Shown here: positions 43,030-51,874 of the stretch, in pieces | Layout of the letters: every line of letters begins with the position of its first letter | Numbering within the stretch: position 1 is the stretch's first letter | Source of the DNA: JBGPQJ01 sp963829485 | GTDB lineage: Bacteria > Chloroflexota > Anaerolineae > Anaerolineales > Villigracilaceae | NCBI GenBank assembly: GCA_963829485.1 | Contig: CAWHIK010000004.1 | Coordinates: 1 to 64,000, forward strand | Length of the DNA stretch: 64,000 nucleotides | Reading direction: 5' to 3' | Translations under genes and position numbers: made by a program | The notes under the pieces: model-generated | The model's input: only the letters and a program-made list of their open reading frames with translations | What the model was told of the DNA's origin: nothing | Databases searched by the model: none

Positions 43030-43377
43030 TTAAGCGTAAAGGCCCCAGTCCAGCGCAGTCGGGTCTTCCATCATGGAAAAATCCCAAACATCCATGCCCA
43101 TCTCGACGACCACAGGCATGTTCAAACCTTCCTGGGCTTTTGCCCGGGTCATATCCACCATGGCGGGACCGTAGGGGCAGAAGGGAGTGGTGAGGATCAT
43201 TTTCAGACGCGCATTCTTCTCTTCGATTTGCACATCCCAAATCAGCCCCAGTTGGATGATAGACATTCCGATCTCAGGATCGATCACTTCGGAAAGCTTC
43301 TCCCTTACAGCTTGAACTTTTTCAGGGTGAGTTTCGTGGATGGTCCATATAACTTCGTTTACAGGCTGATCGCTCAT
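43030..43377 (-). CDS. sufT: SufT-like MIP18/DUF59 metal-sulfur cluster assembly factor
   Basis: 115 residues. The DUF59 core is visible: VREKLSEVIDPEIGMSIIQLG, the beta segment LIWDVQIEEKNARLKMIL, and TTPFCPYGPAMVDMTR with the conserved reactive Cys. Such proteins help mature Fe-S proteins, either with SUF or as carriers. It overlaps sufR by 4 nt in the same minus-strand unit, and both stand next to the divergent sufCBD operon. Confidence 0.88.
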   Translation of the reverse strand: MSDQPVNEVIWTIHETHPEKVQAVREKLSEVIDPEIGMSIIQLGLIWDVQIEEKNARLKMILTTPFCPYGPAMVDMTRAKAQEGLNMPVVVEMGMDVWDFSMMEDPTALDWGLYA

Positions 43378-44000
43378 GGAACAGTCTCCGTTTGAGTTTT
43401 AACAATATACGTACAGTGAGATGCGCCGCTCAAAACACATTGAATCTTATTGGCAGGGACGGCAAGCATTTTTGAGATAAGCGTCTGGTCCACCGTACAT
43501 ACCTCCGGGTGGATTTGACCGATTTGGAGATAAGGGCATGTAATTTCGTGAATCAGGTAATCATCACCCTGCTTTTCCCACTCCACAACAAATCCCTCTT
43601 CAGCCAACAGATCCTTCATGACGGTTAAGCGCTCTTCCACACTTAATCCCTTGAGTTGTTCCTCATGTTCGGCGGCGAGGGAGGTGGCGACATGGGAGAA
43701 CATTTCCTTGACCAGGGGCTGGGGGAGCTGTTCCTTCATCTGGCTCAACAGCCGGGTGGTCAGCCGAAGGTATCGTGTTGGGAATCTCTCCAATCCGTCT
43801 TCGGTGAGGGAATACACCAGCCGTGGACGTCCGACCCCGTGACGCACTTCTTTGGCATCAATGAGACCCTCCGCTTGAAGATTGGTCAAGTGGTGTCTGA
43901 CAGAGATCGGATTAATGCCAATGACTTCAGCCAGCTCATTGATCGTCGAGCGGGGGTTGTGGAGGAGTGAGTCAATAATTCTATCGCGAGTGCTTTTCAT
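43374..44000 (-). CDS. sufR: SufR-type Fe-S-dependent repressor
   Basis: 208 residues. An N-terminal winged helix (MKSTRDRIIDSLLHNPRSTI, NELAEVIGINPISVRHHL, EGLIDAKEVRHGVGRPRLVY) is followed by a helical linker and a C-terminal domain with four cysteines at 155, 168, 188 and 196 (CPYLQIGQIHPEVC; CVLSGASHC), the right number to hold a 4Fe-4S cluster. SufR represses the suf operon when it holds its cluster. Its gene is divergent from sufC with a shared control region containing two identical-type sites. Confidence 0.88.
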   Translation of the reverse strand: MKSTRDRIIDSLLHNPRSTINELAEVIGINPISVRHHLTNLQAEGLIDAKEVRHGVGRPRLVYSLTEDGLERFPTRYLRLTTRLLSQMKEQLPQPLVKEMFSHVATSLAAEHEEQLKGLSVEERLTVMKDLLAEEGFVVEWEKQGDDYLIHEITCPYLQIGQIHPEVCTVDQTLISKMLAVPANKIQCVLSGASHCTYIVKTQTETVP

Positions 44001-44032
44001 TCAGAACTGAATTCTCTCTCTTTGCGAATTGG

Positions 44033-44061
44033 AGTATAACAGTCCCTATTTCACTTGTCAA
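44033..44061 (-). promoter_or_regulatory. Promoter for sufR-sufT (minus strand)
   Basis: On the minus strand: TTGACA (complement of 44056-44061), 17-bp spacer, TATACT (complement of 44033-44038). The -35 box touches operator site 1 (44060-44086). Confidence 0.75.
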
Positions 44062-44086
44062 TATAGTAGATAATTATCATAAATAT
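44060..44086. promoter_or_regulatory. Operator site 1 in the sufR/sufC divergent region
   Basis: 27-bp site with a palindromic core GATAATTATC. 25 of 27 bases match site 2 (44112-44138) with a 52-bp offset, about five helical turns. It overlaps the sufR -35 box. A SufR operator is inferred. Confidence 0.65.
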
Positions 44087-44111
44087 CCGGATGAACGGCT
44101 AGAATTTGATT

Positions 44112-44138
44112 AATATACTAGAAAATTATCATAAATAT
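44112..44138. promoter_or_regulatory. Operator site 2 in the sufR/sufC divergent region
   Basis: 27-bp direct repeat of site 1 with core GAAAATTATC. Its last base is the first base of the sufC -35 box, so occupancy would compete with RNA polymerase. Inferred SufR binding site. Confidence 0.65.
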
Positions 44139-44166
44139 TGACATTTTGCCTCCAATTTGCTATAAT
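44138..44166 (+). promoter_or_regulatory. Promoter of the sufCBD operon
   Basis: TTGACA at 44138-44143, 17-bp spacer, TATAAT at 44161-44166: a full consensus promoter 42 bp before the sufC ATG. Such a strong promoter would need a repressor, in line with the flanking operator sites. Confidence 0.85.
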
Positions 44167-44207
44167 GCCGAAGTTCAAAAAATATCGACCGGTCAACAGG
44201 AGTATCC

Positions 44208-44981
44208 ATGTCGGAGTTGGTGATCAAGAATTTACATGTCAGTATCGAATCCAAGGAAATTCTCAAGGGATTGGATTTGACAGTCAGGCAGGGCGAGGTT
44301 CATGCCATCATGGGTCCCAATGGGACTGGTAAATCGACCCTGGCTTACACTTTAATGGGACACCCCAACTATACCGTTACCGAAGGCGAAATTTGGTTCA
44401 AAGGCAAGAATATTCTTGATCTCGAACCGGATGAACGCTCCCGGGAAGGTATCTTCCTCGCGTTTCAATACCCGGTTGCGATCCCCGGCGTGACGGTTGC
44501 CAACTTCCTCAGAACAGCGATCAATTCCCGCCGTCGAATTCAAAACCCTGAGGACAAAGGGATAGCCATTCCGGAATTCAGGAGGATGTTGAAGGAGAGA
44601 ATGGAACTCCTGAAAATGGATTCCGCTTTCGCGGGTCGTTACCTCAACGAGGGATTTTCCGGCGGTGAAAAGAAACGCGCGGAAATTTTGCAGATGGCAA
44701 CCCTGAAACCCGAGATTGCGATTCTGGATGAGACCGATTCGGGTTTGGATATCGATGCCCTGCGCATCGTCGCAGAGGGCGTGAATGCGCTGAGCGGTCC
44801 CGAGTTGGGCGTTCTGGTCATCACGCACTACCAGCGCTTATTGAATTACATCAAACCGCAGTTCGTCCACATTATGATGGGCGGTCGCATTGTTGAATCT
44901 GGCGGACCAGACCTGGCGCTTCACCTGGAAGAAGCCGGTTACGATTGGGTTCGTGAAAAATACGAAGAAACTCAGGCTTGA
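44208..44981 (+). CDS. sufC: Fe-S assembly ATPase SufC
   Basis: 257-residue SufC of the SufBCD scaffold. Walker A GPNGTGKST (about 35), the SufC-specific signature FSGGEKKRAEI, Walker B IAILDETDSGLDIDAL, and the H-switch VLVITHYQRLL. The E-T-D-S-G-L-D block separates it from transport ATPases. Begins the operon sufC-sufB-sufD-orphan-sufS-sufU-ferredoxin. AGGAG before the ATG. Confidence 0.95.
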   Translation: MSELVIKNLHVSIESKEILKGLDLTVRQGEVHAIMGPNGTGKSTLAYTLMGHPNYTVTEGEIWFKGKNILDLEPDERSREGIFLAFQYPVAIPGVTVANFLRTAINSRRRIQNPEDKGIAIPEFRRMLKERMELLKMDSAFAGRYLNEGFSGGEKKRAEILQMATLKPEIAILDETDSGLDIDALRIVAEGVNALSGPELGVLVITHYQRLLNYIKPQFVHIMMGGRIVESGGPDLALHLEEAGYDWVREKYEETQA

Positions 44982-45043
44982 TTTATTAATCAAGCGAAAA
45001 ATATCCATGGAAGTAATACCCGGAATATTTTACTGGAGCCGAA

Positions 45044-46449
45044 ATGAGTGAAGACGTAAAGATCCTTGAAGGATTGGGAGATTACAAGTACGGATTTCAT
45101 GATCCCGAGAATTATGTATTTAAATCGGAGCGCGGCTTAAACCGAGAAGTCGTTGAAAACATCTCGCGGATGAAGGGCGAACCTCAGTGGATGTTGGATT
45201 TCCGCCTTAAGGCGTTGGAACACTGTTAAGCCGACCAATGCCCGCTTGGGGTCCTGCCCTCGACGAACTCAATCTGGACGAGATCTTTTACTACGTTAAA
45301 CCGACTGAGAAGAGTGAGAAATCCTGGGACGATGTGCCGGATGATATAAAACGGACCTTCGACAAACTGGGGATTCCGGAAGCGGAGCGGAAATTCTTGG
45401 CGGGTGTCGGCGCTCAATACGAATCGGAAATGGTGTACCACTCTGTTCTGGAACACCTTGAGAAGCAGGGTGTGATCTTTCTCTCCATTGAGGACGGTTT
45501 ACGCCAGCATCCTGACTTGTTTCGGGAATATTTTGGAACAGTGATCCCGATCGAAGATAACAAGTTCGCCGCTCTCAACAGCGCGGTTTGGTCAGGCGGC
45601 TCGTTTGTGTACGTTCCCAAGGGTGTAAAAGTGGATTTACCGCTGCAGGCTTACTTCCGGTTGAACACGGCGAATGTTGGGCAGTTCGAGCGCACCTTGA
45701 TCATCGTTGACGAAGGCGCTTCTGTTCATTACGTCGAAGGCTGCACCGCACCGCAATATACGACCAACTCCTTCCACAGCGGAGTGATCGAGATTATCGT
45801 AAAAGAGGGAGCCAGGTCCAGGTACTCCACGATCCAGAACTGGTCGACGAATGTGTTCAACCTCGTCACTCAGCGGGCAAAGGTTTTTAGAAATGCCACG
45901 CATGAGTGGGTGGATGCCAACCTGGGATCGAAATTAACCATGAAGTATCCATCCTGCTATTTGATGGAATCCGGCGCTCACGGTGAAATGCTTTCAATGG
46001 CATTTGCCGGTCCCGGGCAGCTTCAGGACGCAGGCACGAAAATGGTCCACTTTGCTCCGAACACGACCAGCAAAGTCATGTCCAAGTCCATTTCCAAGAA
46101 CGGCGGTCGATCATCCTTCAGAGGACTGCTGAAGGTCCATAAGGGTGCCAAGGGCTCAAAATCCAGTGTTGTTTGCGATGCCTTGCTGCTGGATCCGAAA
46201 TCCCGCTCGGACACCTATCCGTCGATTGAAATTGACGAAGAAGATGTGTCGATAGGCCATGAAGCATCGGTCTCCAAGGTCGGTGAAGAGCAGCTCTTTT
46301 ACTTGATGAGCCGTGGATTGAGTGAAGAGGAAGCCACTACAATGGTCGTTTCGGGTTTCATTGAACCTTTGGTGAAGGAACTACCGATGGAATATGCTGT
46401 TGAAATGAACCGCCTTATCCAGCTCCAGATGGAAGGGTCGATCGGCTAG
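45044..46449 (+). CDS. sufB: Fe-S assembly scaffold SufB, frameshifted
   Basis: SufB, 468 residues when restored. The first part (MSEDVKILEGLGDYKYGFHD, then PQWMLDFRLKALEH) runs into TAA after CAC TGT; adding one base gives TTA-AGC-CGA-CCA-ATG, i.e. H-x-LSRPMPAWGP, the usual sequence at this site. The remainder is complete, with YYVKPTEKSEKSWDDVP, GVGAQYESEMVYH, VEGCTAPQYTTNSFHSGV, YSTIQNWSTNV and EASVSKVGEEQLFYLMSRG. The span is one base short of a triplet multiple. Scaffold for 4Fe-4S assembly together with SufC and SufD. An essential gene, so the break is probably a sequencing or assembly error. Confidence 0.92.
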
Positions 46450-46450
46450 C

Positions 46451-47788
46451 ATGGAAGAAAAACCAAAAGTTGTAGTTTCCCGTACGCGCAAGGTTGATGC
46501 AACCGCCCGTGATTTTGCATTTGAAAAACCTGAAAATCCGGGAAATGGCGGATCCATCGAAGCTTATCGGGCTCGCGCATGGGAAACGTTTAAACGGTTG
46601 TCGGTTCCATCGACTAGCGACGAGGCTTGGCGCCGGACAGACATCCGGATGATGCCCGTTGAATCGTTCAAGCTGCCGGAGGCGGGAGCGTTTCGCGACC
46701 TGCCCCAGGTCCCAGACGATTTGCTTAAACCCCTTGTATCAGATCAACACGGGGGACAGGTCGTGTTGTATCCCGGCGGTTCATCGATGGAACTGGATGA
46801 ACGGTTGAAACAGGCAGGAGTGATATTCACCGATCTCCGGACTGCGATTTCAAACCATCCTGAAGTGGTTGAAAAGATTCTTGGACTGACGGTCAATGTG
46901 GAAGAGGGAAAGTTTGCCGCCCTGGCAGGGGCTTTTGCGGAAAACGGAATTCTCCTCTACGTTCCTAAAAACGTAACGGTCGAAGAACCGCTCCATTCTG
47001 TCCTTTGGGGTCCGGGTGTTGGGCTGGCACATGTATCCCACCTGTTGGTTTGGATCGACGATGGTGCTTCGGCTACTTTTGTCCATGAATCAGCCTCGCC
47101 TGATGAAAGCGGACATTCGCTCCACGCCGGCATTGTTGAGATTCTGGTTGGGCAGGATGCAAAGCTGAAGTTTGTTGAGCTTCAATCCTGGGGCACGAAT
47201 GTATGGAATTTTTCACACGAGCGGGTCCGCGTTGAGCGTAATGGTAATCTGGATTGGATATTTGGCGCAGTCGGCTCCCGGCTGACCAAGAATTTTTCCG
47301 AGCTTGATCTTGCCGGCGATGGCGCAGTCGGCAGGATGTCGGGCTTTTACTTTACGGATGGTTCGCAGCACCTCGATCACGATACACAGCAGAATCACCT
47401 TGCTCCGCATACGACCAGTGACCTGTTGTTCAAAGGTGCTTTAAAAGGGAAAAGCCGTTCGGTCTGGCAGGGGATGATCTATGTCGCACCTGGAGCCCAG
47501 AAGACGGATGGTTACCAGGCAAACCGGAATCTGGTGCTTAGCGAATTTGCAAGAGCGGATTCCATCCCAGGCTTGGAGATTCTGGCGGACGATGTACGCT
47601 GCACGCATGGCGCGACAGTCGGCAGGCTGGAACAGGAACCTTTGTTTTATCTTGAGAGCAGGGGCATCCCGCAAAAGGATGCGGAAAGAATACTGGTCGA
47701 GGGCTTTTTCGACCCGATCATGCAGCGAATTCCATTTGATGGTGTAAGGGAGCGGTTCCAGCAGGCAATTCTTGCGAAGACAGGTTGA
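46451..47788 (+). CDS. sufD: Fe-S assembly protein SufD
   Basis: 445 residues. N-terminal helical part (YRARAWETFKRLSVPSTSDE), then the beta-helix core. Typical SufD segments: LSGALKG-like FKGALKGKSRSVWQGMIYV, TDGYQANRNLVLSEFARADS, PGLEILADDVRCTHGATVGRL, FYLESRGIPQKDAERILVEGF. It lacks the SufB Cys ligand region. Starts 2 nt after sufB. Confidence 0.93.
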   Translation: MEEKPKVVVSRTRKVDATARDFAFEKPENPGNGGSIEAYRARAWETFKRLSVPSTSDEAWRRTDIRMMPVESFKLPEAGAFRDLPQVPDDLLKPLVSDQHGGQVVLYPGGSSMELDERLKQAGVIFTDLRTAISNHPEVVEKILGLTVNVEEGKFAALAGAFAENGILLYVPKNVTVEEPLHSVLWGPGVGLAHVSHLLVWIDDGASATFVHESASPDESGHSLHAGIVEILVGQDAKLKFVELQSWGTNVWNFSHERVRVERNGNLDWIFGAVGSRLTKNFSELDLAGDGAVGRMSGFYFTDGSQHLDHDTQQNHLAPHTTSDLLFKGALKGKSRSVWQGMIYVAPGAQKTDGYQANRNLVLSEFARADSIPGLEILADDVRCTHGATVGRLEQEPLFYLESRGIPQKDAERILVEGFFDPIMQRIPFDGVRERFQQAILAKTG

Positions 47789-47888
47789 TCCCGAAGTACC
47801 GAAAAACCAGTCAGTCAGGTTCATTCGGGGCACGGCAGGATCGTGCCCTTCTCGTCATCAAATGAGTTTATAATATTAAGGATGTTGA

Positions 47889-48251
47889 ATGAATAATTTG
47901 AGACCAAAAGTCAGTCCCAGCGGGGCGGAACGACGGCCTGCACGGGGAGGGAAAATGCCCTATTCCTTTATGAAATCGCCAGGGTCCGACCATTCGTTTG
48001 AAGTGGGCGACACAGTGGAAGTGTTTTGCGACCATGAAAAAAGCACCAATCGCGTTCGCGGGTGGCTCAAGGGAATCGTTGTCCAGGTGGATAACAAAAT
48101 GGCAGCGGTGCAATTCCGCTCCAACGTTTTTTTGACCGATGGCTGGATGGTACCTGACCGGATTTTATGGTATCCGGTGACCTCCGATGCGATTCGCCCT
48201 TTGGGAACCGGTCCCAAAAAAGGCGGCAAGCGCGAGATTCTGGATTATTGA
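47889..48251 (+). CDS. Small basic orphan protein inside the suf operon
   Basis: 120 residues (a shorter start at MPYSFMKSPG, 47955, is also possible). A Lys/Arg-rich N-terminus is followed by a region that looks like a small beta-barrel: FEVGDTVEVFCDHEKSTNRVR, WLKGIVVQVDNKMAAVQF, SNVFLTDGWMVPDRILW. The valine-rich strand pattern recalls KOW or Tudor-type folds. It has no Cys pattern of a cluster carrier. It sits between sufD and sufS in the same direction; a role in cluster assembly is only inferred from position. Confidence 0.6.
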   Translation: MNNLRPKVSPSGAERRPARGGKMPYSFMKSPGSDHSFEVGDTVEVFCDHEKSTNRVRGWLKGIVVQVDNKMAAVQFRSNVFLTDGWMVPDRILWYPVTSDAIRPLGTGPKKGGKREILDY

Positions 48252-48278
48252 TAGGGTTATAAATCCAGAGACATCATT

Positions 48279-49505
48279 ATGGCTTACGACGTTACAGCCA
48301 TTCGCAAAGACTTTCCAATCCTGCAGCGGGAGATCCGTCCAGGTATTCCGCTCATTTACCTGGATTCGACCGCAACCGCTCAAAAGCCTGCGAGTGTGAT
48401 CGAGGCGATGGATGAGTATTACCGAAAATCCAATGCCAATATCCACCGTGGTGTCCACGCTCTTGCGGAGGAAGCCACTGCGCTTTATGAAAATTCCCGC
48501 GAGAAAATTTCCAAATTCATCAATGCACCTTCTCCGCGCCAGGTGGTTTATACCCGCAACACAACGGAATCCATTAACCTCGCAGCCTATTCGTGGGGGA
48601 GGTCCAATCTTAAGGCTGGTGACCTGGTCATTCTGACCGAAATGGAGCACCATTCCAATCTCGTTCCCTGGCACATGCTGGCGGAGGAGAAGGGGATCCG
48701 GCTTGAATTCATCCCGGTAACGGAAAATGGATTGCTTGACCTTGCAGCCTATCAGGATTTGCTCAGGCAGGATCCACGCCTTGTTTCATTCACTCACATG
48801 TCGAATGTGTTGGGGACAGTCAACCCTGCCGCAGAGATCATTAAAATGGCTCACGCGGCAGGCGCAATTACGCTGCTCGATGGCGCTCAATCCGTTCCTC
48901 ACCTGGGTTTGGATGTTCAATCGCTCGATGCCGATCTGGTGGCTTTTTCTGCGCATAAAATGCTTGGTCCCACAGGGATTGGCATTCTTTATGGGAAGGA
49001 AAGGATCCTGGAATCCATGCCCCCATTCCTGGGCGGCGGGGACATGATCAAGGTTGTAAAATTACGCTCTTTTAAACCAAACGACCTCCCCTACAAATTT
49101 GAAGCAGGTACTCCGGCGATCGCGGAAACAGCCGGATTTGGAGCGGCGATCGATTACTTGATGGAAATCGGTATGGAGAAAATCGCCGCCCACGAGCACG
49201 AGATCACAGAATATGCCTTGGAACGCTTGGAGGAAATTCCCGGACTGAAGCTCATGGGTCCGGGTGCTGATAAAAAAGGTGGTGTTGCGGCTTTCACCCT
49301 GGATAATGTCCATCCGCACGATGTTGCGCAAATCCTGGATTCTGACGGCATTGCGGTGAGGGCTGGGCATCACTGCGCACAACCCCTGCATGAGAAATTT
49401 GGAATTCCCGCCTCGACCCGGGCTAGCTTTTACCTTTATTCGACTATGGACGAAGTGGACAAACTGGTCGATGGTATTTATAAAGTTAAGCGTTATTTTG
49501 GATAA
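48279..49505 (+). CDS. sufS: Cysteine desulfurase SufS
   Basis: 408-residue PLP enzyme of the SufS class. N-terminal IYLDSTATAQKPASVIEAMD, IHRGVHALAEEAT, the PLP-Lys in LVAFSAHKMLGPTGIGILYG (about 227), GGGDMIKVV, and the reactive Cys in AVRAGHHCAQPLHEKFG (about 365), in the short-loop arrangement of SufS rather than IscS. Supplies sulfur to the SufBCD scaffold through SufU. Confidence 0.95.
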   Translation: MAYDVTAIRKDFPILQREIRPGIPLIYLDSTATAQKPASVIEAMDEYYRKSNANIHRGVHALAEEATALYENSREKISKFINAPSPRQVVYTRNTTESINLAAYSWGRSNLKAGDLVILTEMEHHSNLVPWHMLAEEKGIRLEFIPVTENGLLDLAAYQDLLRQDPRLVSFTHMSNVLGTVNPAAEIIKMAHAAGAITLLDGAQSVPHLGLDVQSLDADLVAFSAHKMLGPTGIGILYGKERILESMPPFLGGGDMIKVVKLRSFKPNDLPYKFEAGTPAIAETAGFGAAIDYLMEIGMEKIAAHEHEITEYALERLEEIPGLKLMGPGADKKGGVAAFTLDNVHPHDVAQILDSDGIAVRAGHHCAQPLHEKFGIPASTRASFYLYSTMDEVDKLVDGIYKVKRYFG

Positions 49506-49510
49506 TTAAC

Positions 49511-49906
49511 ATGGACGATCTTTACCGGGAAGTCATTATTGAACATTACAAGAATCCTTCATTCCGCGGGAAGCTTGACCCGCATGATCTATCGTTTGAA
49601 GATTCGAATCCGTTATGCGGCGACCATATTCAGATCGACTTGCGCGTGGACGGGACGGGAATCATCACTGATGCGCGGTTTGACGGACATGGCTGTGCCA
49701 TTTCGCAGGCTTCCGCAGATCTACTGTTGGAATCCATCATTGGGAAGTCCCTCGACGAGGTGAAATCCTTCACGAAGGATCACGTCCTCGATTTATTGGG
49801 AATTGACCTCGGACCAGTCCGGTTGAAATGCGCGTTGTTGTCTTTGAAAGTACTCAAAGCTGGAGTATATGGCATGAGTTCTGCCACAGATGAGCTGGTG
49901 GAATAA
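49511..49906 (+). CDS. sufU: SufU Zn-dependent sulfur transfer protein
   Basis: 131 residues. The SufU zinc ligands are present: Cys and Asp in SNPLCGDHIQIDL, Cys in GHGCAISQASADLL, and Cys in LGPVRLKCALLSLKVL. SufU takes the persulfide from SufS. Its start follows sufS by 5 nt, so the two are co-translated. Ends with a Glu-rich short tail. Confidence 0.93.
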   Translation: MDDLYREVIIEHYKNPSFRGKLDPHDLSFEDSNPLCGDHIQIDLRVDGTGIITDARFDGHGCAISQASADLLLESIIGKSLDEVKSFTKDHVLDLLGIDLGPVRLKCALLSLKVLKAGVYGMSSATDELVE

Positions 49907-49936
49907 CTCCGGCAATTCATCCACGACCCATGAGCT

Positions 49937-50284
49937 ATGTTCAATTACATTAATTTGGCGCCCGAAAAAGTTGTTTATATCGAACTCGCCTCCGAGTCCG
50001 ACCTGCCCAACGGGGAGCGGTTGTTTGCTGAGGTGGGCGGAACCCCCATTGTTGTTTTCAATATTGCCGGAAAATTATTTGCCATTGGTGATGTTTGCTC
50101 ACACGATAATGGTCCATTAGGTGACGGCTTGATTGATGATGGTAATATCGTCTGTCCGCGCCATGGAGCGGAATTCGACCTTCGGACAGGGAAGGCGCTA
50201 TCGCTCCCGGCCGTTGTGGATATCCCGGCATACCCTGTCAGGGTGGTGGCTGGAAAAATCGAAGTAGGGATCCCTAAAGGATAA
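49937..50284 (+). CDS. Rieske-type 2Fe-2S ferredoxin subunit
   Basis: 115 residues with a Rieske domain: ligands in VCSHDNGPLGDGLIDDG (C-x-H) and IVCPRHGAEFDLRTG (C-x-x-H). Similar proteins are used as electron donors to non-haem iron oxygenases, and stand-alone copies end SUF operons in several phyla. It lies 30 nt after sufU and is followed by a perfect terminator, so it ends the operon. Confidence 0.9.
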   Translation: MFNYINLAPEKVVYIELASESDLPNGERLFAEVGGTPIVVFNIAGKLFAIGDVCSHDNGPLGDGLIDDGNIVCPRHGAEFDLRTGKALSLPAVVDIPAYPVRVVAGKIEVGIPKG

Positions 50285-50285
50285 C

Positions 50286-50317
50286 AAAAACGGGCTTTCG
50301 CCAGAAAGCCCGTTTTT
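50286..50317. terminator. Bidirectional terminator after the suf operon
   Basis: AAAAACGGGCTTTC, loop GCCA, then GAAAGCCCGTTTTT, with T-rich ends on both strands (GTTTTATT downstream). It separates the plus-strand suf operon from the minus-strand deacetylase gene. Confidence 0.9.
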
Positions 50318-50320
50318 GTT

Positions 50321-50959
50321 TTATTTGGTCTTTTCGAATCGACCGACGATACGTAAAATATCAAAACCTTCTGCAAACGAACATTCTGCCAGCGTTCCGT
50401 GGCGGATCATGGTGGCACGAAGGACGTCGCGGTCGAAATAATATTTCTCGCGGTAGGTCTCGTATTGCGCTAAGGCATTCAACTTGGCGTTGACGTCGTC
50501 TTCGTTGACTTCAACCAGGAAATGGGGGAAGAATCCATAGGAGGATCGAACGACATCAAAACCTAGGACGGTTATCCCCCTGAAAGCGCGTAATGCTTCC
50601 TCGGTCATGGCATTATGGTCCTGATGGATATCTTGTTTGCTGTGAACAAATATGATCTCGGGTTTGAATTCCTCGCGTAACTTCAGAAAGAATTCGAGGA
50701 TCTCCTGGCGGGAATCGTGAAAGATCCGAGTTGTAAATTCGCCAAGGATCACTTTTCCCTTTGGCACACCCAGGATAGCCATACTCTTAAAATGTTCATC
50801 GACGACATTCTTGAGCTGTGGATTCTTCTGGTTGTCGGACAGGGTTACGCACAAAAGATCGCTGATGGATGCGATGTGGTGGATGAGCGCTCCGCATCCC
50901 AATTCTATGTCGTCGGGGTGAGCGCCAAGGAACAGAACCCGTTTTCCAAAAAATTGCAT
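50321..50959 (-). CDS. PIG-L family deacetylase
   Basis: 212 residues. The zinc-binding AHPDD motif occurs in VLFLGAHPDDIELG, the later His-x-x-His-x-x-N type region in VHSKQDIHQDHNAM. Such enzymes remove acetyl groups from GlcNAc-type sugars (MshB/BshB, chitin and glycolipid deacetylases). The substrate here is unknown; there are no thiol-cofactor genes nearby. Convergent with the suf operon, divergent from hisS. Confidence 0.88.
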   Translation of the reverse strand: MQFFGKRVLFLGAHPDDIELGCGALIHHIASISDLLCVTLSDNQKNPQLKNVVDEHFKSMAILGVPKGKVILGEFTTRIFHDSRQEILEFFLKLREEFKPEIIFVHSKQDIHQDHNAMTEEALRAFRGITVLGFDVVRSSYGFFPHFLVEVNEDDVNAKLNALAQYETYREKYYFDRDVLRATMIRHGTLAECSFAEGFDILRIVGRFEKTK

Positions 50960-50979
50960 GCTGGTTTCCTGACTATGGG

Positions 50980-51780
50980 CTATTTGGTGGCGAGGATTCC
51001 GCCGACGACCTTGGTCATAACGAGCTTGCCATCCTGCTTAAGGCGTTTTTCTGCCGCCTTCTCGATGTTGGACATCAGTTCGTCAAATTCCTTTTGTCCG
51101 TTGAAAAGACTTGTCCAAAGCTTTCGATCTTCGTTCAAGGATGCTTTCGTGTAATCAATAAATGGTTGGATACCGTCGAAGGTGAGGGGATTCTCGAAAA
51201 CATGCATTTCTGACTTCGAGAAAAGCTGCCTTACGCTTTCAAAGATCATCGACTCGTATCGGCTTGATCCCGGCATCGGCGGGATGGGTTTTCCACTGGC
51301 TTCCTTGATGATTTCATAGAACAACTTCTTATTGGCGGGCAGAGGACCCGTTGTAAAGAGTTCTCCCCCCGGTTTCAACACCCTGTGCATTTCATTGATT
51401 GTGAATGGAATATCCGCGGCATAGTATATGGCGAAGCAGCTTGATTCCAGATCGAACGTGTTATCGTCAAAGGGAAAGCGCTGGTTGAAGTTCAGTTCCA
51501 TGAATTTAACCGGCTTCCCTCGTTTTTCGTTTTCACTGTGAGCCTTGCTTAGCAGCTCTTGTGAAACATCACCACCCGTAATATCAGCATTTCTTTTAGT
51601 ATAATCAAGGTAAAGAAAGCATTGTTTACCGGCCCCGCAGCCAATGTCCAGGATTTTTGATCCCTGCGCAGGATTGAGCAGTTCAAGCATCCACTGATCG
51701 ATATCCCGACCGCCGAACTTTTTATGGATGTCAATTCGTGTTAACAAGTCCTTGGTGGTTTCCTGGTAATTAATTTCCAT
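50980..51780 (-). CDS. Class I SAM-dependent methyltransferase
   Basis: 266 residues. Motif I ILDIGCGAGKQCFLYLDYT, motif II in ITGGDVSQELLSKAH, post I FPFDDNTFDLESSCFAIYYA and motif III VLKPGGELFTTGPLP. The long C-terminal extension and the ESMIFESVRQL region resemble methyltransferases acting on small molecules or in polysaccharide gene sets. Lies just upstream of the PIG-L gene, likely in one transcript. Confidence 0.82.
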   Translation of the reverse strand: MEINYQETTKDLLTRIDIHKKFGGRDIDQWMLELLNPAQGSKILDIGCGAGKQCFLYLDYTKRNADITGGDVSQELLSKAHSENEKRGKPVKFMELNFNQRFPFDDNTFDLESSCFAIYYAADIPFTINEMHRVLKPGGELFTTGPLPANKKLFYEIIKEASGKPIPPMPGSSRYESMIFESVRQLFSKSEMHVFENPLTFDGIQPFIDYTKASLNEDRKLWTSLFNGQKEFDELMSNIEKAAEKRLKQDGKLVMTKVVGGILATK

Positions 51781-51874
51781 GAAATCTCTCCTTATGGTGA
51801 CGCTTCAGTTGGCAAGGGCATTATACCAAACTAGAGTCAATATTCAGTAGTTGAATTTTGGATTTGGAGCATCG

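Noticed and set aside
45226..45240. Programmed frameshift or split sufB
   Set aside because: No slippery run plus downstream stimulatory structure is evident, and many unrelated genes here have similar one-base breaks; an indel is simpler.
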